Assembly: GCF_002797395.1 (NCBI RefSeq)
Contig: NZ_KZ454943.1
Span: 2,651,871 to 2,715,870 of the forward strand
Reading direction: 5' to 3'
DNA length: 64,000 nucleotides
DNA from: Bacillus solitudinis
Lineage (GTDB): Bacteria; Bacillota; Bacilli; Bacillales; Bacillaceae_D
Of this stretch, positions 16,898 through 25,975 are shown one piece after another (the first letter of the stretch is position 1; each line of letters starts with the position of its first letter). The translations under genes were made by a program, and so were the position numbers. The notes under the pieces were generated by a model, which did not search any database, was not told the origin of the DNA, and saw nothing but the letters and a program-made list of their open reading frames with translations.

Positions 16898-18259
16898 ATG
16901 AAAGGAAAAAAAATCCGCTCTAGAATCGCACTACTACTAGCCTCTTTTTTTATTTTAATTAACATCATTGGACCAATAACAGTCATTGCTGCATCACCTT
17001 GGTCCGGAAACACATGGGAAGGTCAATCTTGGCAAGGAAACACATGGGAAGGGACACCTTGGAAAGGTCAATCTTGGCAAGGAAACAGTTGGGAAGGAAC
17101 AGCTTGGGAGAGTGACTCTTGGACGAGTGAACCGTGGTCTAATGAGGGAGGGCAAGGAGGCCAATGGACAGCTAATCAATGGTCAAATGATTCATGGCAG
17201 GGAAGTCAATGGAACAACAATCCTTGGCAAGGAAGCCAGTGGAACAACCCTAATTGGAATCCTTGGAGTAATATTCCTGGAGGCAACGGACAATCATGGT
17301 CAGGCAGTTCATTCTCAGGCAACGGGTGGAATAATCCAAACTGGCAAGGAAACCAGTGGAATGGAACTTATGGAACGGGAAATCCGTGGGATGGTAACTA
17401 TGGAACTGGTTACCCTTGGCAGTATCCAGCTGGAGTAAGTGGAAACCCCTGGTCGGGAAGTTTTGGTCCAGGAAACCCATGGGAAATTAGCTCGGGTTCG
17501 GGTTCAAGTTTTTCAGGAAATGCGTTTAATTCAAATGAATTTACGGCACCGTTTTCCGATGTCGGTTATTATGAATTAGGCAAACCGAGTACCGTCTATG
17601 AGTGGCAAAAGTTTCTAGGGAAAGATATGCTAGGTGGAGTTATAAGTGTTGTAGACTCTGAAAATGGTTTTACAAATGGACAAATTGGTCGCAGTTTACT
17701 ATTCTCATCAATGAAAATGGCAACAAAGCAAAACAATGAAGCAGTTTCCGGTGCATTTAACCTTATATCAAATGGAAAGAACCTAGTTGAAGGTACAAAA
17801 AGAGCAAATGAATTAATGAATTATTTAGGTGCTGAAAGAGCAGTTAGAGGGGCTACTGAGGTATCTAGACTTGCGGGACAAACAGCCCCAGCCTTTAAAG
17901 CAGTCAGTCGTTTAGGGGCAGCTGGGGCTGCAATAGGAACAGTTTTCTCTGCTGTTGATACTGTTCAAAATTTTAGTAAGGGCGATGCCCTAAGTGGCGT
18001 AGGAAGCCTTGGAGATACATTAATGGGGGCTGGGGTAGTCGCTTTAGCATTTCCTGGTGGTCAGGCAATTGGAGCTGGTCTAGTAGCAACAGGAGCTCTT
18101 CTTTCCGTTGGAGCTGGGGCGGTAAAAATGTGGAGAAACAGAGAAAAAATCATTAGTGATGGCAAGAAAATAATAAACTCAGGTGCTAAAGCTCTTGATG
18201 GTGCGAAAAAAGGCTTAGGAAACATGTTTAATAAAGTTACATCGTTCTTTGGAGGTTAA
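16898..18259 (+). CDS. Secreted Trp-pentapeptide repeat protein with hydrophobic C-domain
   Basis: 453 residues, family not recognised. A signal peptide ends near TVIAA (about 31-32). Residues 35-195 contain 26 Trp. The first ten are exactly five residues apart (35, 40, 45 to 80) in units like W-x-G-N/Q-S/T; later units vary. The C-terminal half holds a Gly/Ala-rich hydrophobic region (SRLGAAGAAIGTVFS, then GSLGDTLMGAGVVALAF) and a basic tail, reminiscent of membrane-active domains in Gram-positive secreted toxins. The strong GAGAGGAGA site shows it is meant to be translated. It is encoded within the Tad operon, two bases before the next gene. Adhesin, pilus-associated or toxin roles are guesses. 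Confidence 0.75.
   Translation: MKGKKIRSRIALLLASFFILINIIGPITVIAASPWSGNTWEGQSWQGNTWEGTPWKGQSWQGNSWEGTAWESDSWTSEPWSNEGGQGGQWTANQWSNDSWQGSQWNNNPWQGSQWNNPNWNPWSNIPGGNGQSWSGSSFSGNGWNNPNWQGNQWNGTYGTGNPWDGNYGTGYPWQYPAGVSGNPWSGSFGPGNPWEISSGSGSSFSGNAFNSNEFTAPFSDVGYYELGKPSTVYEWQKFLGKDMLGGVISVVDSENGFTNGQIGRSLLFSSMKMATKQNNEAVSGAFNLISNGKNLVEGTKRANELMNYLGAERAVRGATEVSRLAGQTAPAFKAVSRLGAAGAAIGTVFSAVDTVQNFSKGDALSGVGSLGDTLMGAGVVALAFPGGQAIGAGLVATGALLSVGAGAVKMWRNREKIISDGKKIINSGAKALDGAKKGLGNMFNKVTSFFGG
16999..17485 (+). repeat. Degenerate 15-nt tandem repeat coding Trp pentapeptides
   Basis: Repeated TGG codons every 15 bases with GGA/GGT codons between. A 22-base block is exactly repeated 45 bases apart, at 17021 and 17066, which points to repeat growth by slippage or unequal exchange. 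The pattern becomes irregular after about 17140. Confidence 0.8.
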
Positions 18260-18261
18260 TA

Positions 18262-19089
18262 ATGTTTGAACGTATTATAACAAAATATAAAAAATGGTTG
18301 GAAACGTACCACCTATATAGTTATTCAATTGAAGAAAATGGAAAAAACTATCATTTTGTTCAGTATTCACGGTTTAATAAACCTACAGATGGATTAGTGT
18401 TGGATGAACAAGGAAATGTAACGGATGTAGTTACTGCTCAAAAGATTGCTAAGACTGTCCTTGTTTATAATAGTTGTATGATCAATTCCCTTAGGCTTGA
18501 TCAGATGAGAGCGAAAGAAGAAGAATTGCCTAAAGAAATGACAGTAGTATTAATGAATTTACAAAACATAAACATTGTTCCTGCCCAACTGAAGCTAGAT
18601 ATTGAACAGGTAATAAAAGCATATAAAGAACATATTGACGGCCAAGAAATACTTGATGAAATTGGAAAGAATATTGACCATTTAGATATTGAGCAGGTTA
18701 GAAGAAATAATCTGCTCACATCATTAGAAGCACAAAAGGCTAATGATTTAGAAAATAGTTTTGATGAACATGTATACAGGCAGGCACTATCTATGCATAT
18801 GACAGTTGAAAATCGTAAAAATATATTAAATTGGATTACTGAAAAGCAACAAGAGAATTTATCACCAGAGGTTATCGAAAAAATGAAAGAGGCGGAGAGT
18901 CTACTAGAGCATTCATTAAAAAGTGTAGTCTTAGCAACATTAAAAAGATCTGTGCAAAATTTCGAAAATAAAGTTTCACCACTTACAAGTGTAGATTTTG
19001 AAAATAGGGTTAATGAATATATTAAAAAAATAAAAGAAATTGAACGAGTTAGATATGAAAATCATGTCAAGTTATTAAGAAATCCTTAG
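18262..19089 (+). CDS. Hypothetical helical protein paired with the Trp-repeat gene
   Basis: 275 residues, no signal peptide, no membrane helix, not recognised. The N-terminal 80 residues look like a small mixed fold (NGKNYHFVQYSRFNKPTDG). From about 100 to the end it is strongly helical, with charged heptad-like stretches. It starts two bases after the Trp-repeat gene with TTGGAGG just inside that gene's 3' end, so the two are coupled. It could be a cytoplasmic chaperone, an immunity partner or a pilus accessory factor; nothing in the sequence decides this. Confidence 0.7.
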   Translation: MFERIITKYKKWLETYHLYSYSIEENGKNYHFVQYSRFNKPTDGLVLDEQGNVTDVVTAQKIAKTVLVYNSCMINSLRLDQMRAKEEELPKEMTVVLMNLQNINIVPAQLKLDIEQVIKAYKEHIDGQEILDEIGKNIDHLDIEQVRRNNLLTSLEAQKANDLENSFDEHVYRQALSMHMTVENRKNILNWITEKQQENLSPEVIEKMKEAESLLEHSLKSVVLATLKRSVQNFENKVSPLTSVDFENRVNEYIKKIKEIERVRYENHVKLLRNP

Positions 19090-19109
19090 AATCAAAGAGG
19101 AATGGTTAA

Positions 19110-19529
19110 ATGAAACAACAGAAAATCCGACTCATTAATTTGATTAAACATAACCAACGCGGATCGGCGACAATTGAATTTATTGGGATGGTTCCCTTCG
19201 TCTTTATGCTTCTTATGATTGTTTTGCAGTTTTTTGTGGCCGGGTTTGCTGTGTTCTCCGTTCAATCAGCTGCCAATGAGTCAGCAAAGGTGTATGCGGC
19301 GACAAATGATATGGTGAAAGCCGAAACGGCGGCCCGTGATGTGTTAATAGCTAATTCAAATTTATATGCCCCAAGTGGGAGCTATTCCTCGATTTCTCCA
19401 TCAGGTAGTGAAGCTTTTACGTCACAGGTGAATGTAAATTTAAAAATACTATTTCTACCTGACGAAATACTTGGATATCCGACGACAATTCCGATTACTC
19501 GCGACGTGAAAGGAAGACGATTAGAATGA
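19110..19529 (+). CDS. tadE: TadE-like pseudopilin
   Basis: 139 residues with a basic leader then RGSATIEFIGMVPFVFMLLM, the TadE-type type IVb signal with Glu in the helix. TadE-like minor pilins are processed by a prepilin peptidase and needed for pilus assembly. It overlaps the next gene by four bases (ATGA). Confidence 0.8.
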   Translation: MKQQKIRLINLIKHNQRGSATIEFIGMVPFVFMLLMIVLQFFVAGFAVFSVQSAANESAKVYAATNDMVKAETAARDVLIANSNLYAPSGSYSSISPSGSEAFTSQVNVNLKILFLPDEILGYPTTIPITRDVKGRRLE

Positions 19530-20170
19530 AGAGCATTCATTCAGAAAAAGGTAATATAACAATTGTAACCCTTGCCTCTATGGGGGGAATGATTGTGATG
19601 TTTCTGATTATATTTAGTATGGCGAATGCATTTTTAGTGAAAGGAAAGGCAACAAACAGTGCTGAGCAGGCTAGTATCGCTGCTTCTGCGGAAATGTATA
19701 AAGCTATTAATGAAGCAATTGATGAGTATGATGCGCAATTAACGTTGGATGATTTGTTAGCTGAAACGTTGCGAGATAAAATTCAAGACCGGAAACAGTC
19801 AATAATGAGACCGATTTCTGACTCCGAAAAAGAAAGAATAGCAATAAATGACGTATTGTCTTCGGAACTAAGCGTTCTTAATCTTCAACTTAGTCCCATT
19901 TTAAGGAATAAAATGACTGGAGCTCTCACAAATGCCCAACAAGCAGCGAGAGATGTCATATTGGCAAATGGCGGAGAAACACTGAATGGGAAAATTATAT
20001 TCTTTAATTCTAATCATCAGATCGAAGTTCATGCCTCAGCACGTTACGAAGCTTTTTTTATGGATTCTCTCATTGATGAAAGTAGCCGCAATATTAGCGA
20101 TGAAGGATATGGACCGAAACTTTCATTTTTGGAGAAACTATCTTGGTCTGTTCAAGAACGCAATTTTTAA
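19526..20170 (+). CDS. TadG-like envelope protein
   Basis: 214 residues: a short leader EKGNITIVTLASMGGMIVMF, a membrane helix, then an Ala-rich helical ectodomain (EQASIAASAEMYKAINEA) like the Flp-processing TadG/TadF group. The start overlaps the tadE-like stop, so it is co-translated. Assignment rests on the N-terminal pattern and operon position; it is shorter than full TadG proteins and lacks their C-terminal vWA-type domain. Confidence 0.65.
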   Translation: MKSIHSEKGNITIVTLASMGGMIVMFLIIFSMANAFLVKGKATNSAEQASIAASAEMYKAINEAIDEYDAQLTLDDLLAETLRDKIQDRKQSIMRPISDSEKERIAINDVLSSELSVLNLQLSPILRNKMTGALTNAQQAARDVILANGGETLNGKIIFFNSNHQIEVHASARYEAFFMDSLIDESSRNISDEGYGPKLSFLEKLSWSVQERNF

Positions 20171-20208
20171 TAAAATGATAACAACTAATCAATTAGCAAA
20201 GGGGATGG

Positions 20209-20892
20209 ATGATGAACATTCTATCTCAATCGTTTAGTTTATATACAAGAAATATTGCAAAGCTATTAATATTATGTGTGACGGTGATTTTACCATTTCT
20301 TATTCTGCATCTCTATTTAACAAATTATTTATATGCAATTGCTCAATTTTATTCTACGTCGTTCCTAGCAGATTTAGCGAATGCTTTTTTAATGGTCTTT
20401 TTCTTTCTTATTGTTCAAATACCTTTTATTGAGTTTTTTAATAGTGAGTTAGAAGGAGAGGAGCACGTATTAAAGAGGGCGTATGTTGCCTTATTTGACC
20501 GTGGACTTGCTATCTATGTTTTCGCTATTCTCTTTACGGTTGTATTCTTACTAGGGATCGTTTTGTTGGTGATACCTGGTATCATCGTATTTATACTCTT
20601 ATTTTCTGTTCCGTACTTATCTATTATTCGACAAAAGCCAATTCGTAAAACGCTCTCAACAGCAATTCATATTGGGAAAAAGCGATTCTTTCGTTTCTTT
20701 TTTGTCATATTTTTCTTAGGAATGATTGAAATAGTTATTAGCTTTGTCATTTCGTATGGGGTGATGAGTATTACAGATAGTTATTTAGCAATTGCTGGGA
20801 CATCAATAGTATTAAATCTGCTATTTGTACCTTTTTACGTAGCTTTATTAACAACAAGCATCAAGAAGTGGTCAGATGAATTGTCGATATAA
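20209..20892 (+). CDS. Multi-spanning membrane protein, last gene of the Tad operon
   Basis: 227 residues with about six hydrophobic segments and the motif VIPGIIVFILLFSVPYLSII, which recalls the YciC/DUF975-type membrane families. An AAAGGGGATGG site precedes two adjacent ATG codons (20209 and 20212). The gene lies 38 bases after the tadG-like gene and before a strong terminator, so it belongs to the operon. No catalytic motif of a prepilin peptidase is seen, so it does not fill that missing role. Confidence 0.7.
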   Translation: MMNILSQSFSLYTRNIAKLLILCVTVILPFLILHLYLTNYLYAIAQFYSTSFLADLANAFLMVFFFLIVQIPFIEFFNSELEGEEHVLKRAYVALFDRGLAIYVFAILFTVVFLLGIVLLVIPGIIVFILLFSVPYLSIIRQKPIRKTLSTAIHIGKKRFFRFFFVIFFLGMIEIVISFVISYGVMSITDSYLAIAGTSIVLNLLFVPFYVALLTTSIKKWSDELSI

Positions 20893-20918
20893 TCTAATAG
20901 CAACAATTTACGACAAAG

Positions 20919-20953
20919 AAACAGGTCAACTAATGCCAAGTTGACCTGTTTTT
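20919..20953 (+). terminator. Terminator of the Tad operon
   Basis: AACAGGTCAACT pairs with AGTTGACCTGTT, followed by a T run. Confidence 0.88.
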
Positions 20954-21013
20954 AGATCTAGCTTTATCAATAGGTTTCTTAATAAAGTGAACTCAATTAC
21001 CTAAGTTTCTCAA

Positions 21014-21316
21014 TTCTATGCAAATGTGAAAATTAACGCGTATTTACAAGCTGATGGAGATGTTTTGGTTCAAGAACAACATATTTATCAGTTTAGTGGT
21101 GAATTTGGTGGAATTATTCGTGAGTTAATTTCGAAAAAGGCACCGAAATGCTTCAATTTGAAGCATTTGAAGAAAATAACCCCAATATTGTAATCAGCGG
21201 CAAATATTTGTGTTGGAATAAAAAAGAATGCGAACATAATCATCATACTAATTATTTTTTAGCCATGTTTTATCTCCCACCTTTTCAATTTTATATACGC
21301 AAATACAAGCAATAGG
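21014..21316 (+). pseudogene. Remnant of a DUF2207-like gene
   Basis: One frame from 21014 reads VKINAYLQADGDVLVQEQHI then YQFSGEFGGIIREL, like the start of the DUF2207 membrane-protein domain. A frame change near 21145 continues as MLQFEAFEENNPNIVISGKY to a stop near 21316. There is no start codon or ribosome binding site, and the downstream membrane part is missing. The family call is tentative. Confidence 0.4.
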
Positions 21317-21600
21317 TTTCAAGCAGTCTTTTTCAGTTCAGTGCTACTGACACTGCCTTCAAAATTAGTAGAAGCCTATACTAGTTTACTTAATTAATAC
21401 ATTAACTATATATTCGAGACGAATAGAGTAGTTTCATTTTCTTATATTTTTGTTCAGAACTATATTATATATATAATCTAATGAGAACGCTTTATACTAA
21501 TCTTGAAGCGAGATGTTGATTGTAAATAGCTAAGTATTACAAGATAAGTTGTTAAGGAAGTAATGACTGAAATATAGTAGATATCACATTTTAGAGAGGT
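21317..21600. other. Upstream region of the GH42 gene
   Basis: No ORF seen. TGAGAACGCTTTAT near 21481-21494 matches 11 of 14 positions of the cre consensus, a weak candidate for catabolite control of the beta-galactosidase gene. Confidence 0.3.
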
Positions 21601-21610
21601 TGATTTTAAA

Positions 21611-23674
21611 ATGAAAAAATTCTTACCTATTAGCGATAAGATCCCCAAAATACTACATGGAGCTGATTATAATCCAGAACAGTGGTATAGATACCCACAT
21701 GTATTGGAGGAAGATATCCGTTTAATGAAGCTTGCAAACTGCAATGTTATGTCTGTGGGAATATTCTCATGGGCAACACTTGAACCAAAAGAGGGAGTCT
21801 TTACCTTTAAGTGGTTAGATGATGTACTGGATACCTTTGCTAAGAATGAAATTTATGTCTTTTTAGCTACTCCAAGTGGAGCGAGACCTACTTGGATGTC
21901 ACAAAAGTATCCAGAGGTTCTCAGAGTTAGTGAGAACCGAGTAAGGAATTTACATGGAGCTCGCCATAATCATTGTTTTACCTCTCCTGTATATCGTGAA
22001 AAAGTGGAAATTATCAATACTAAATTGGTAGAACGTTATGCTGATCATCCTGCTGTTATTGGTTGGCATATCTCGAATGAATATAGTGGAAACTGTCACT
22101 GCCACTACTGCCAAGAGGCGTTTCGTGATTGGGTAAAACAAAAATATACCACATTAGAAGACTTAAACCATGCATGGTGGACGACGTTTTGGAGCCATAC
22201 GATTACAGATTGGTCTCAAGTAGAATCACCTGCAAGACATGGTGAAATGTCTGTACACGGGATGAATCTTGATTGGAAGCGTTTTGTTACTGATCAAACA
22301 GTAGATTTTTTTAAGCATGAAATTGGTCCGATTAGAAAAATGGGTTCTAATTTACCTGTTACGACTAATTTTATGGAAGCATTTGAAGGACTTAATTATT
22401 GGAAATTTAAAGATGTCCTTGATGTTGTCTCATGGGATTCTTATCCAACTTGGCATGAGTTTGATGATAATAGTGAGCAGGCGGCTTGGGTAGGGCTAAT
22501 TCATGATATGAAACGATCACTTAAAAATGGTAAACCTTTTATGTTAATGGAAAGCACACCAAGCTCTACAAACTGGCAAAAGGTCAGTAAACTGAAAAAA
22601 CCGGGCATGCATTTTCTCTCTTCGTTACAGGCTGTGGCCCATGGTTCCGACACGGTTCAATATTTTCAATGGCGTAAGAGTAGAGGTTCAAGTGAAAAGC
22701 TTCATGGCGCTGTTGTTGATCATTATGGGAAAGAAGACACACGTGTTTTTCGCGATGTAGCTAATTTAGGTGAAGCTTTAAGTAAATTAGATGCATTGGT
22801 TGGAACGACAGTAGAACCAGAAGTTGCCTTAATCTTTGATACTGAAAACCGCTGGGCCATAAAAGATTCACAAGGACCACGTAATGTCGGTATCCATTAT
22901 GAAGAAACGATTCGTCGTCACTATCGTCCATTATGGGATCAAGGTGTCCCTGTTGATGTCATTGATATGGAATGCGATTTCTCTAAATATAAAGTGCTTA
23001 TCGCCCCAATGCTCTATATGGTACGACCAGGGGTAGGAGAAAAGATTGAACGCTTCGTTGAAAATGGTGGCACGTTTATTACAACATATTGGTCGGGAAT
23101 TGTTGATGAAAATGATCTTTGCTTCTTAGGTGGTTTTCCAGGCCCCTTACGTAAAACACTTGGTATCTGGTCAGAAGAAATAGATGGACTCCATGATGGT
23201 CAAACAAACGGTGTCACCATGACCAAGGGAAATACTTTAGGATTAGAAGGAACCTATGAAGCTATTGAATTATGTGACCTTATCCATTTGGAAGGGGCAG
23301 AAGCCCTAGCATATTATCAAGAGGACTTTTATGCAAACCAACCTGCGTTAACGGTCAATTATTTAGGGAAAGGTAAAGCTTATTATATTGCATCGAGAAA
23401 TCAAGAGCCTTTCCATACTGACTTTCTATCTCAGGTAATAAAGCAAGAAGGTATAAAAAGGGTTATTAATACTGATCTCCCAGAAGGCGTAACTGCACAA
23501 ATGAGATCAGATGGAGAGAATGAGTATGTATTTTTATCGAATTTTGGTGAAAGAGAACAAAAGGTATCTCTGACAGACGCCTACTATGTAGATTTACTAA
23601 ATGCAGAACCAGTTGCAAGTGAATTAACGCTTACTCAATATGAAGTACGTTTGTTAAAACGCAAGGCGAATTAG
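21611..23674 (+). CDS. Beta-galactosidase, GH42
   Basis: 687 residues, no signal peptide, so cytoplasmic. Removes beta-linked galactose from the non-reducing end of galacto-oligosaccharides such as galactan side chains of pectin. Signature HGADYNPEQW near residue 16. The acid/base E157 sits in SNEYSG and the nucleophile E314 in MLMESTPSSTNW. The CHCHYC cluster after E157 fits the zinc site of GH42. The length equals that remembered for B. subtilis GanA; YesZ is a close alternative. It is followed by its own terminator and an AraC regulator. Confidence 0.92.
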   Translation: MKKFLPISDKIPKILHGADYNPEQWYRYPHVLEEDIRLMKLANCNVMSVGIFSWATLEPKEGVFTFKWLDDVLDTFAKNEIYVFLATPSGARPTWMSQKYPEVLRVSENRVRNLHGARHNHCFTSPVYREKVEIINTKLVERYADHPAVIGWHISNEYSGNCHCHYCQEAFRDWVKQKYTTLEDLNHAWWTTFWSHTITDWSQVESPARHGEMSVHGMNLDWKRFVTDQTVDFFKHEIGPIRKMGSNLPVTTNFMEAFEGLNYWKFKDVLDVVSWDSYPTWHEFDDNSEQAAWVGLIHDMKRSLKNGKPFMLMESTPSSTNWQKVSKLKKPGMHFLSSLQAVAHGSDTVQYFQWRKSRGSSEKLHGAVVDHYGKEDTRVFRDVANLGEALSKLDALVGTTVEPEVALIFDTENRWAIKDSQGPRNVGIHYEETIRRHYRPLWDQGVPVDVIDMECDFSKYKVLIAPMLYMVRPGVGEKIERFVENGGTFITTYWSGIVDENDLCFLGGFPGPLRKTLGIWSEEIDGLHDGQTNGVTMTKGNTLGLEGTYEAIELCDLIHLEGAEALAYYQEDFYANQPALTVNYLGKGKAYYIASRNQEPFHTDFLSQVIKQEGIKRVINTDLPEGVTAQMRSDGENEYVFLSNFGEREQKVSLTDAYYVDLLNAEPVASELTLTQYEVRLLKRKAN

Positions 23675-23782
23675 AAAGGTCCCTGAAAAAGGGGCGCGCG
23701 ACGGTCGGATCTATTGCCGCTTGCTTAAAAGCTTTTCTTGTGAATAACCTTTTTGAACAAGAACTAACAAGAAAATAAGACA

Positions 23783-23820
23783 AAAAAAGGCTCCAGAATA
23801 TTAATTCTGGAGCCTTTTTT
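23783..23820 (+). terminator. Terminator after the GH42 gene
   Basis: AAAAAAGGCTCCAGAA pairs with TTCTGGAGCCTTTTTT around a six-base loop. The flanking A and T runs suit both directions. Confidence 0.92.
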
Positions 23821-23904
23821 GGTAGGAATATAATATAATAATGAAGTAGAAATTTACGATAAAAGTAGCTTTGTCATTGAGAAAGTAGTAGGTGAGAAAA
23901 TGAT

Positions 23905-24738
23905 ATGAACAAGAAACGATATGTTTTTTCATCATTAGAACGGAATCTGCCATTGTTTGTAGAAAGTATAGGGTACAATCCACTAGAACATGATTTCTCT
24001 AGACCAGATGGATATCCCTACTTTCACTGGCTACAAACACTTGATGGAAAAGGGAAATTTAATTATGAATCTGGAAAGACTGAATTTTTAACAAACGGCA
24101 ATGCGGTGTTAGTTACACCTTTTACCCCGCACACATATTCCGCAGCAAGTGAGAAGTGGTCGACTATTTATATTACATTTGGTGGGGTAGCAGTTAATCA
24201 AATACTTGATGCATTAGAATTAAACCGTTCAGCTTACTTTACTGAAATAGAAAATTCGCCGATTTCTGGTATTGCATTTGAGATGTTAACTAAAATTGAA
24301 AGAGAGTCTGAATTTTCAAGACTTGACCTTTCAAGTGACTTATACCATTTTCTAATTACTTTAAAAAAATATGGAAAATCAATTAATCAGGTATCTTTAT
24401 CACAAAATTATGATAAACTCAGACCTGTCGTTACATGGCTTGAAGAAATGTATTACCAAGATATCGGTTTACCTGAAATGGCTCAAAAGGCTATGATGAG
24501 CGCTCAACATTTGAATACTCTTTTTCATGATACGTTTAGGGTAAGTCCTTATTCCTTTTTGATACAACTTCGGATAAGAGAATCGAAAAGAATAATGGTA
24601 TCAGACCCGGTAATCTCGTTAAAAGAAGTATCCAAACAGGTCGGATTTAATGATGTGAGCCATTTTGTGGCAACATTTAGAAAAAAAGAAGGAATCACTC
24701 CAAAAAAATATAGAGATTTACATCTTTCAAGTGAATAG
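23905..24738 (+). CDS. AraC-family regulator
   Basis: 277 residues. The N-terminal AraC-binding cupin (about 35-95) includes YFHWLQTLDGKGKF and TPFTPHTYSA. The C-terminal double helix-turn-helix (about 175-275) includes PEMAQKAMMSAQHLNTLFHD and VGFNDVSHFVATFRKKEGIT. It lies between the GH42 gene and kdgK on the same strand and may control either. The site before the start (TAGGTGAG) is moderate. Confidence 0.87.
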   Translation: MNKKRYVFSSLERNLPLFVESIGYNPLEHDFSRPDGYPYFHWLQTLDGKGKFNYESGKTEFLTNGNAVLVTPFTPHTYSAASEKWSTIYITFGGVAVNQILDALELNRSAYFTEIENSPISGIAFEMLTKIERESEFSRLDLSSDLYHFLITLKKYGKSINQVSLSQNYDKLRPVVTWLEEMYYQDIGLPEMAQKAMMSAQHLNTLFHDTFRVSPYSFLIQLRIRESKRIMVSDPVISLKEVSKQVGFNDVSHFVATFRKKEGITPKKYRDLHLSSE

Positions 24739-24775
24739 TTAATTAGCTATTACTTTAAGAACCTTCGAGAAATAC

Positions 24776-24805
24776 TTGACGCATTTAGTCTTCAACAATT
24801 AAAAT
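24776..24805 (+). promoter_or_regulatory. Promoter of kdgK
   Basis: TTGACG (24776-24781), an 18-base spacer, TAAAAT (24800-24805). The KdgR palindrome follows within five bases. Confidence 0.55.
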
Positions 24806-24809
24806 TATA

Positions 24810-24821
24810 AACAACGTTGTT
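24810..24821 (+). promoter_or_regulatory. KdgR-type operator at kdgK
   Basis: Perfect palindrome AACAACGTTGTT just after the -10 element. The same core occurs before kdgR, uxaA and uxaC in this window. Confidence 0.75.
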
Positions 24822-24875
24822 AAATAACTCACAAGGTTATTGAAAAAGTGAGTTTTCATAGAACAGAGGAGGATA

Positions 24876-25832
24876 ATGATGGATGTTGTAACGATTGGCG
24901 AAACGATGGTATTATTTACGCCTGAATCATCACCATTAATGAGATATTCTGCTACATATTCTCGGAAATTTGGTGGAGCTGAATCAAATGTGGCAATTGG
25001 TTTAACTCGTCTTGGACATGAAGTTGGTTGGATTAGCAAGGTAGGGAACGATGAGCTTGGAAAAGGTATGCTATCATTTATCCGCGGAGAAGGTGTTGAT
25101 GTATCACAAGTTACTAAATCTGATATTGCACCAACAGGTCTTTATTTTAAAGAAGTAAGACATGCGAATAATGTTCAAGTACAGTATTATAGAAAAGGAT
25201 CTGCAGCAAGCACGCTTTCCGTGGATGATTTAGATTCAGCTTACATTGCAAGGGCAAAATATTTACATATTACAGGGATTACACCGGCACTTAGTGAGAA
25301 TTGCTATGAAACCATTATGAAAGCGATTGCGATAGCAAAGGAAAACGGGGTGAAAATTGTCTTTGACCCCAACTTAAGAAAAAAGCTTTGGAGTGAGGAA
25401 CGTGCAAGAGAAGTCTTACTCGAAATTGCTGCAAAGTCAGATATTATTTTGCCAGGGGTTTCTGAGGGTGATTTCATGTTCGGAGAAAAAGACCCATTAA
25501 AATTAGGGGAGCTATTCTTGGAATTAGGAGCAGAGCTTGTTGTTTTAAAAGTGGGGGCTAAAGGTGCTTATTACTTTACAGAGAAGGAGCATGTATTAGT
25601 ACCAGGGTTTCCGGTAGAACAAGTTATCGATCCAGTTGGGGCAGGAGATGGATTTGCAGCTGGAGTGATTTCTGGGTTGCTAGATGGTTTGCCGTTACTC
25701 GAAGCCGTTGAACGAGGTAATGCAGTCGGTGCGATGGCAACGATGGTTCCAGGAGATTTTGAAGGTCTTCCAACACGCGAGGAAATTGCAAGCTTTACAA
25801 ATTCAAGTGAGGAAGAGGATATAAATCGATAA
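24876..25832 (+). CDS. kdgK: 2-keto-3-deoxygluconate kinase (PfkB family)
   Basis: 318-residue sugar kinase phosphorylating 2-keto-3-deoxygluconate (KDG) to KDPG, the step before aldol cleavage by KdgA. It has the PfkB N-terminal FGGAESNVAIGLTRLG and the C-terminal signature DPVGAGDGFAAG starting at D252, with catalytic D258. GGAGGATA lies before two adjacent ATG codons (24876, 24879). A KdgR operator in its promoter and neighbouring uronate genes support KDG rather than fructose or ribose as substrate. Confidence 0.88.
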   Translation: MMDVVTIGETMVLFTPESSPLMRYSATYSRKFGGAESNVAIGLTRLGHEVGWISKVGNDELGKGMLSFIRGEGVDVSQVTKSDIAPTGLYFKEVRHANNVQVQYYRKGSAASTLSVDDLDSAYIARAKYLHITGITPALSENCYETIMKAIAIAKENGVKIVFDPNLRKKLWSEERAREVLLEIAAKSDIILPGVSEGDFMFGEKDPLKLGELFLELGAELVVLKVGAKGAYYFTEKEHVLVPGFPVEQVIDPVGAGDGFAAGVISGLLDGLPLLEAVERGNAVGAMATMVPGDFEGLPTREEIASFTNSSEEEDINR

Positions 25833-25858
25833 GGATTAATAGTGGGTATTTATCGAGG

Positions 25859-25896
25859 AAAGGTGCCGCAAATGAGTTAGGGTTGCGGCACCTTTT
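25859..25896 (+). terminator. Terminator after kdgK
   Basis: AAAGGTGCCGCAA pairs with TTGCGGCACCTTTT, with a short loop. Confidence 0.85.
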
Positions 25897-25975
25897 CTAT
25901 TAAATTATTTCCTTTTGTTCTGCCGTTTTTTATATATTGAAGGTCTTCCCAGATCGTACAGAGGAGGGGAAAGAG

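Noticed and set aside
16986-17438. 150-codon frame overlapping the Trp-repeat gene
   Set aside because: It is the +1 shadow of the 15-base repeat and begins within the signal peptide region without a ribosome binding site.
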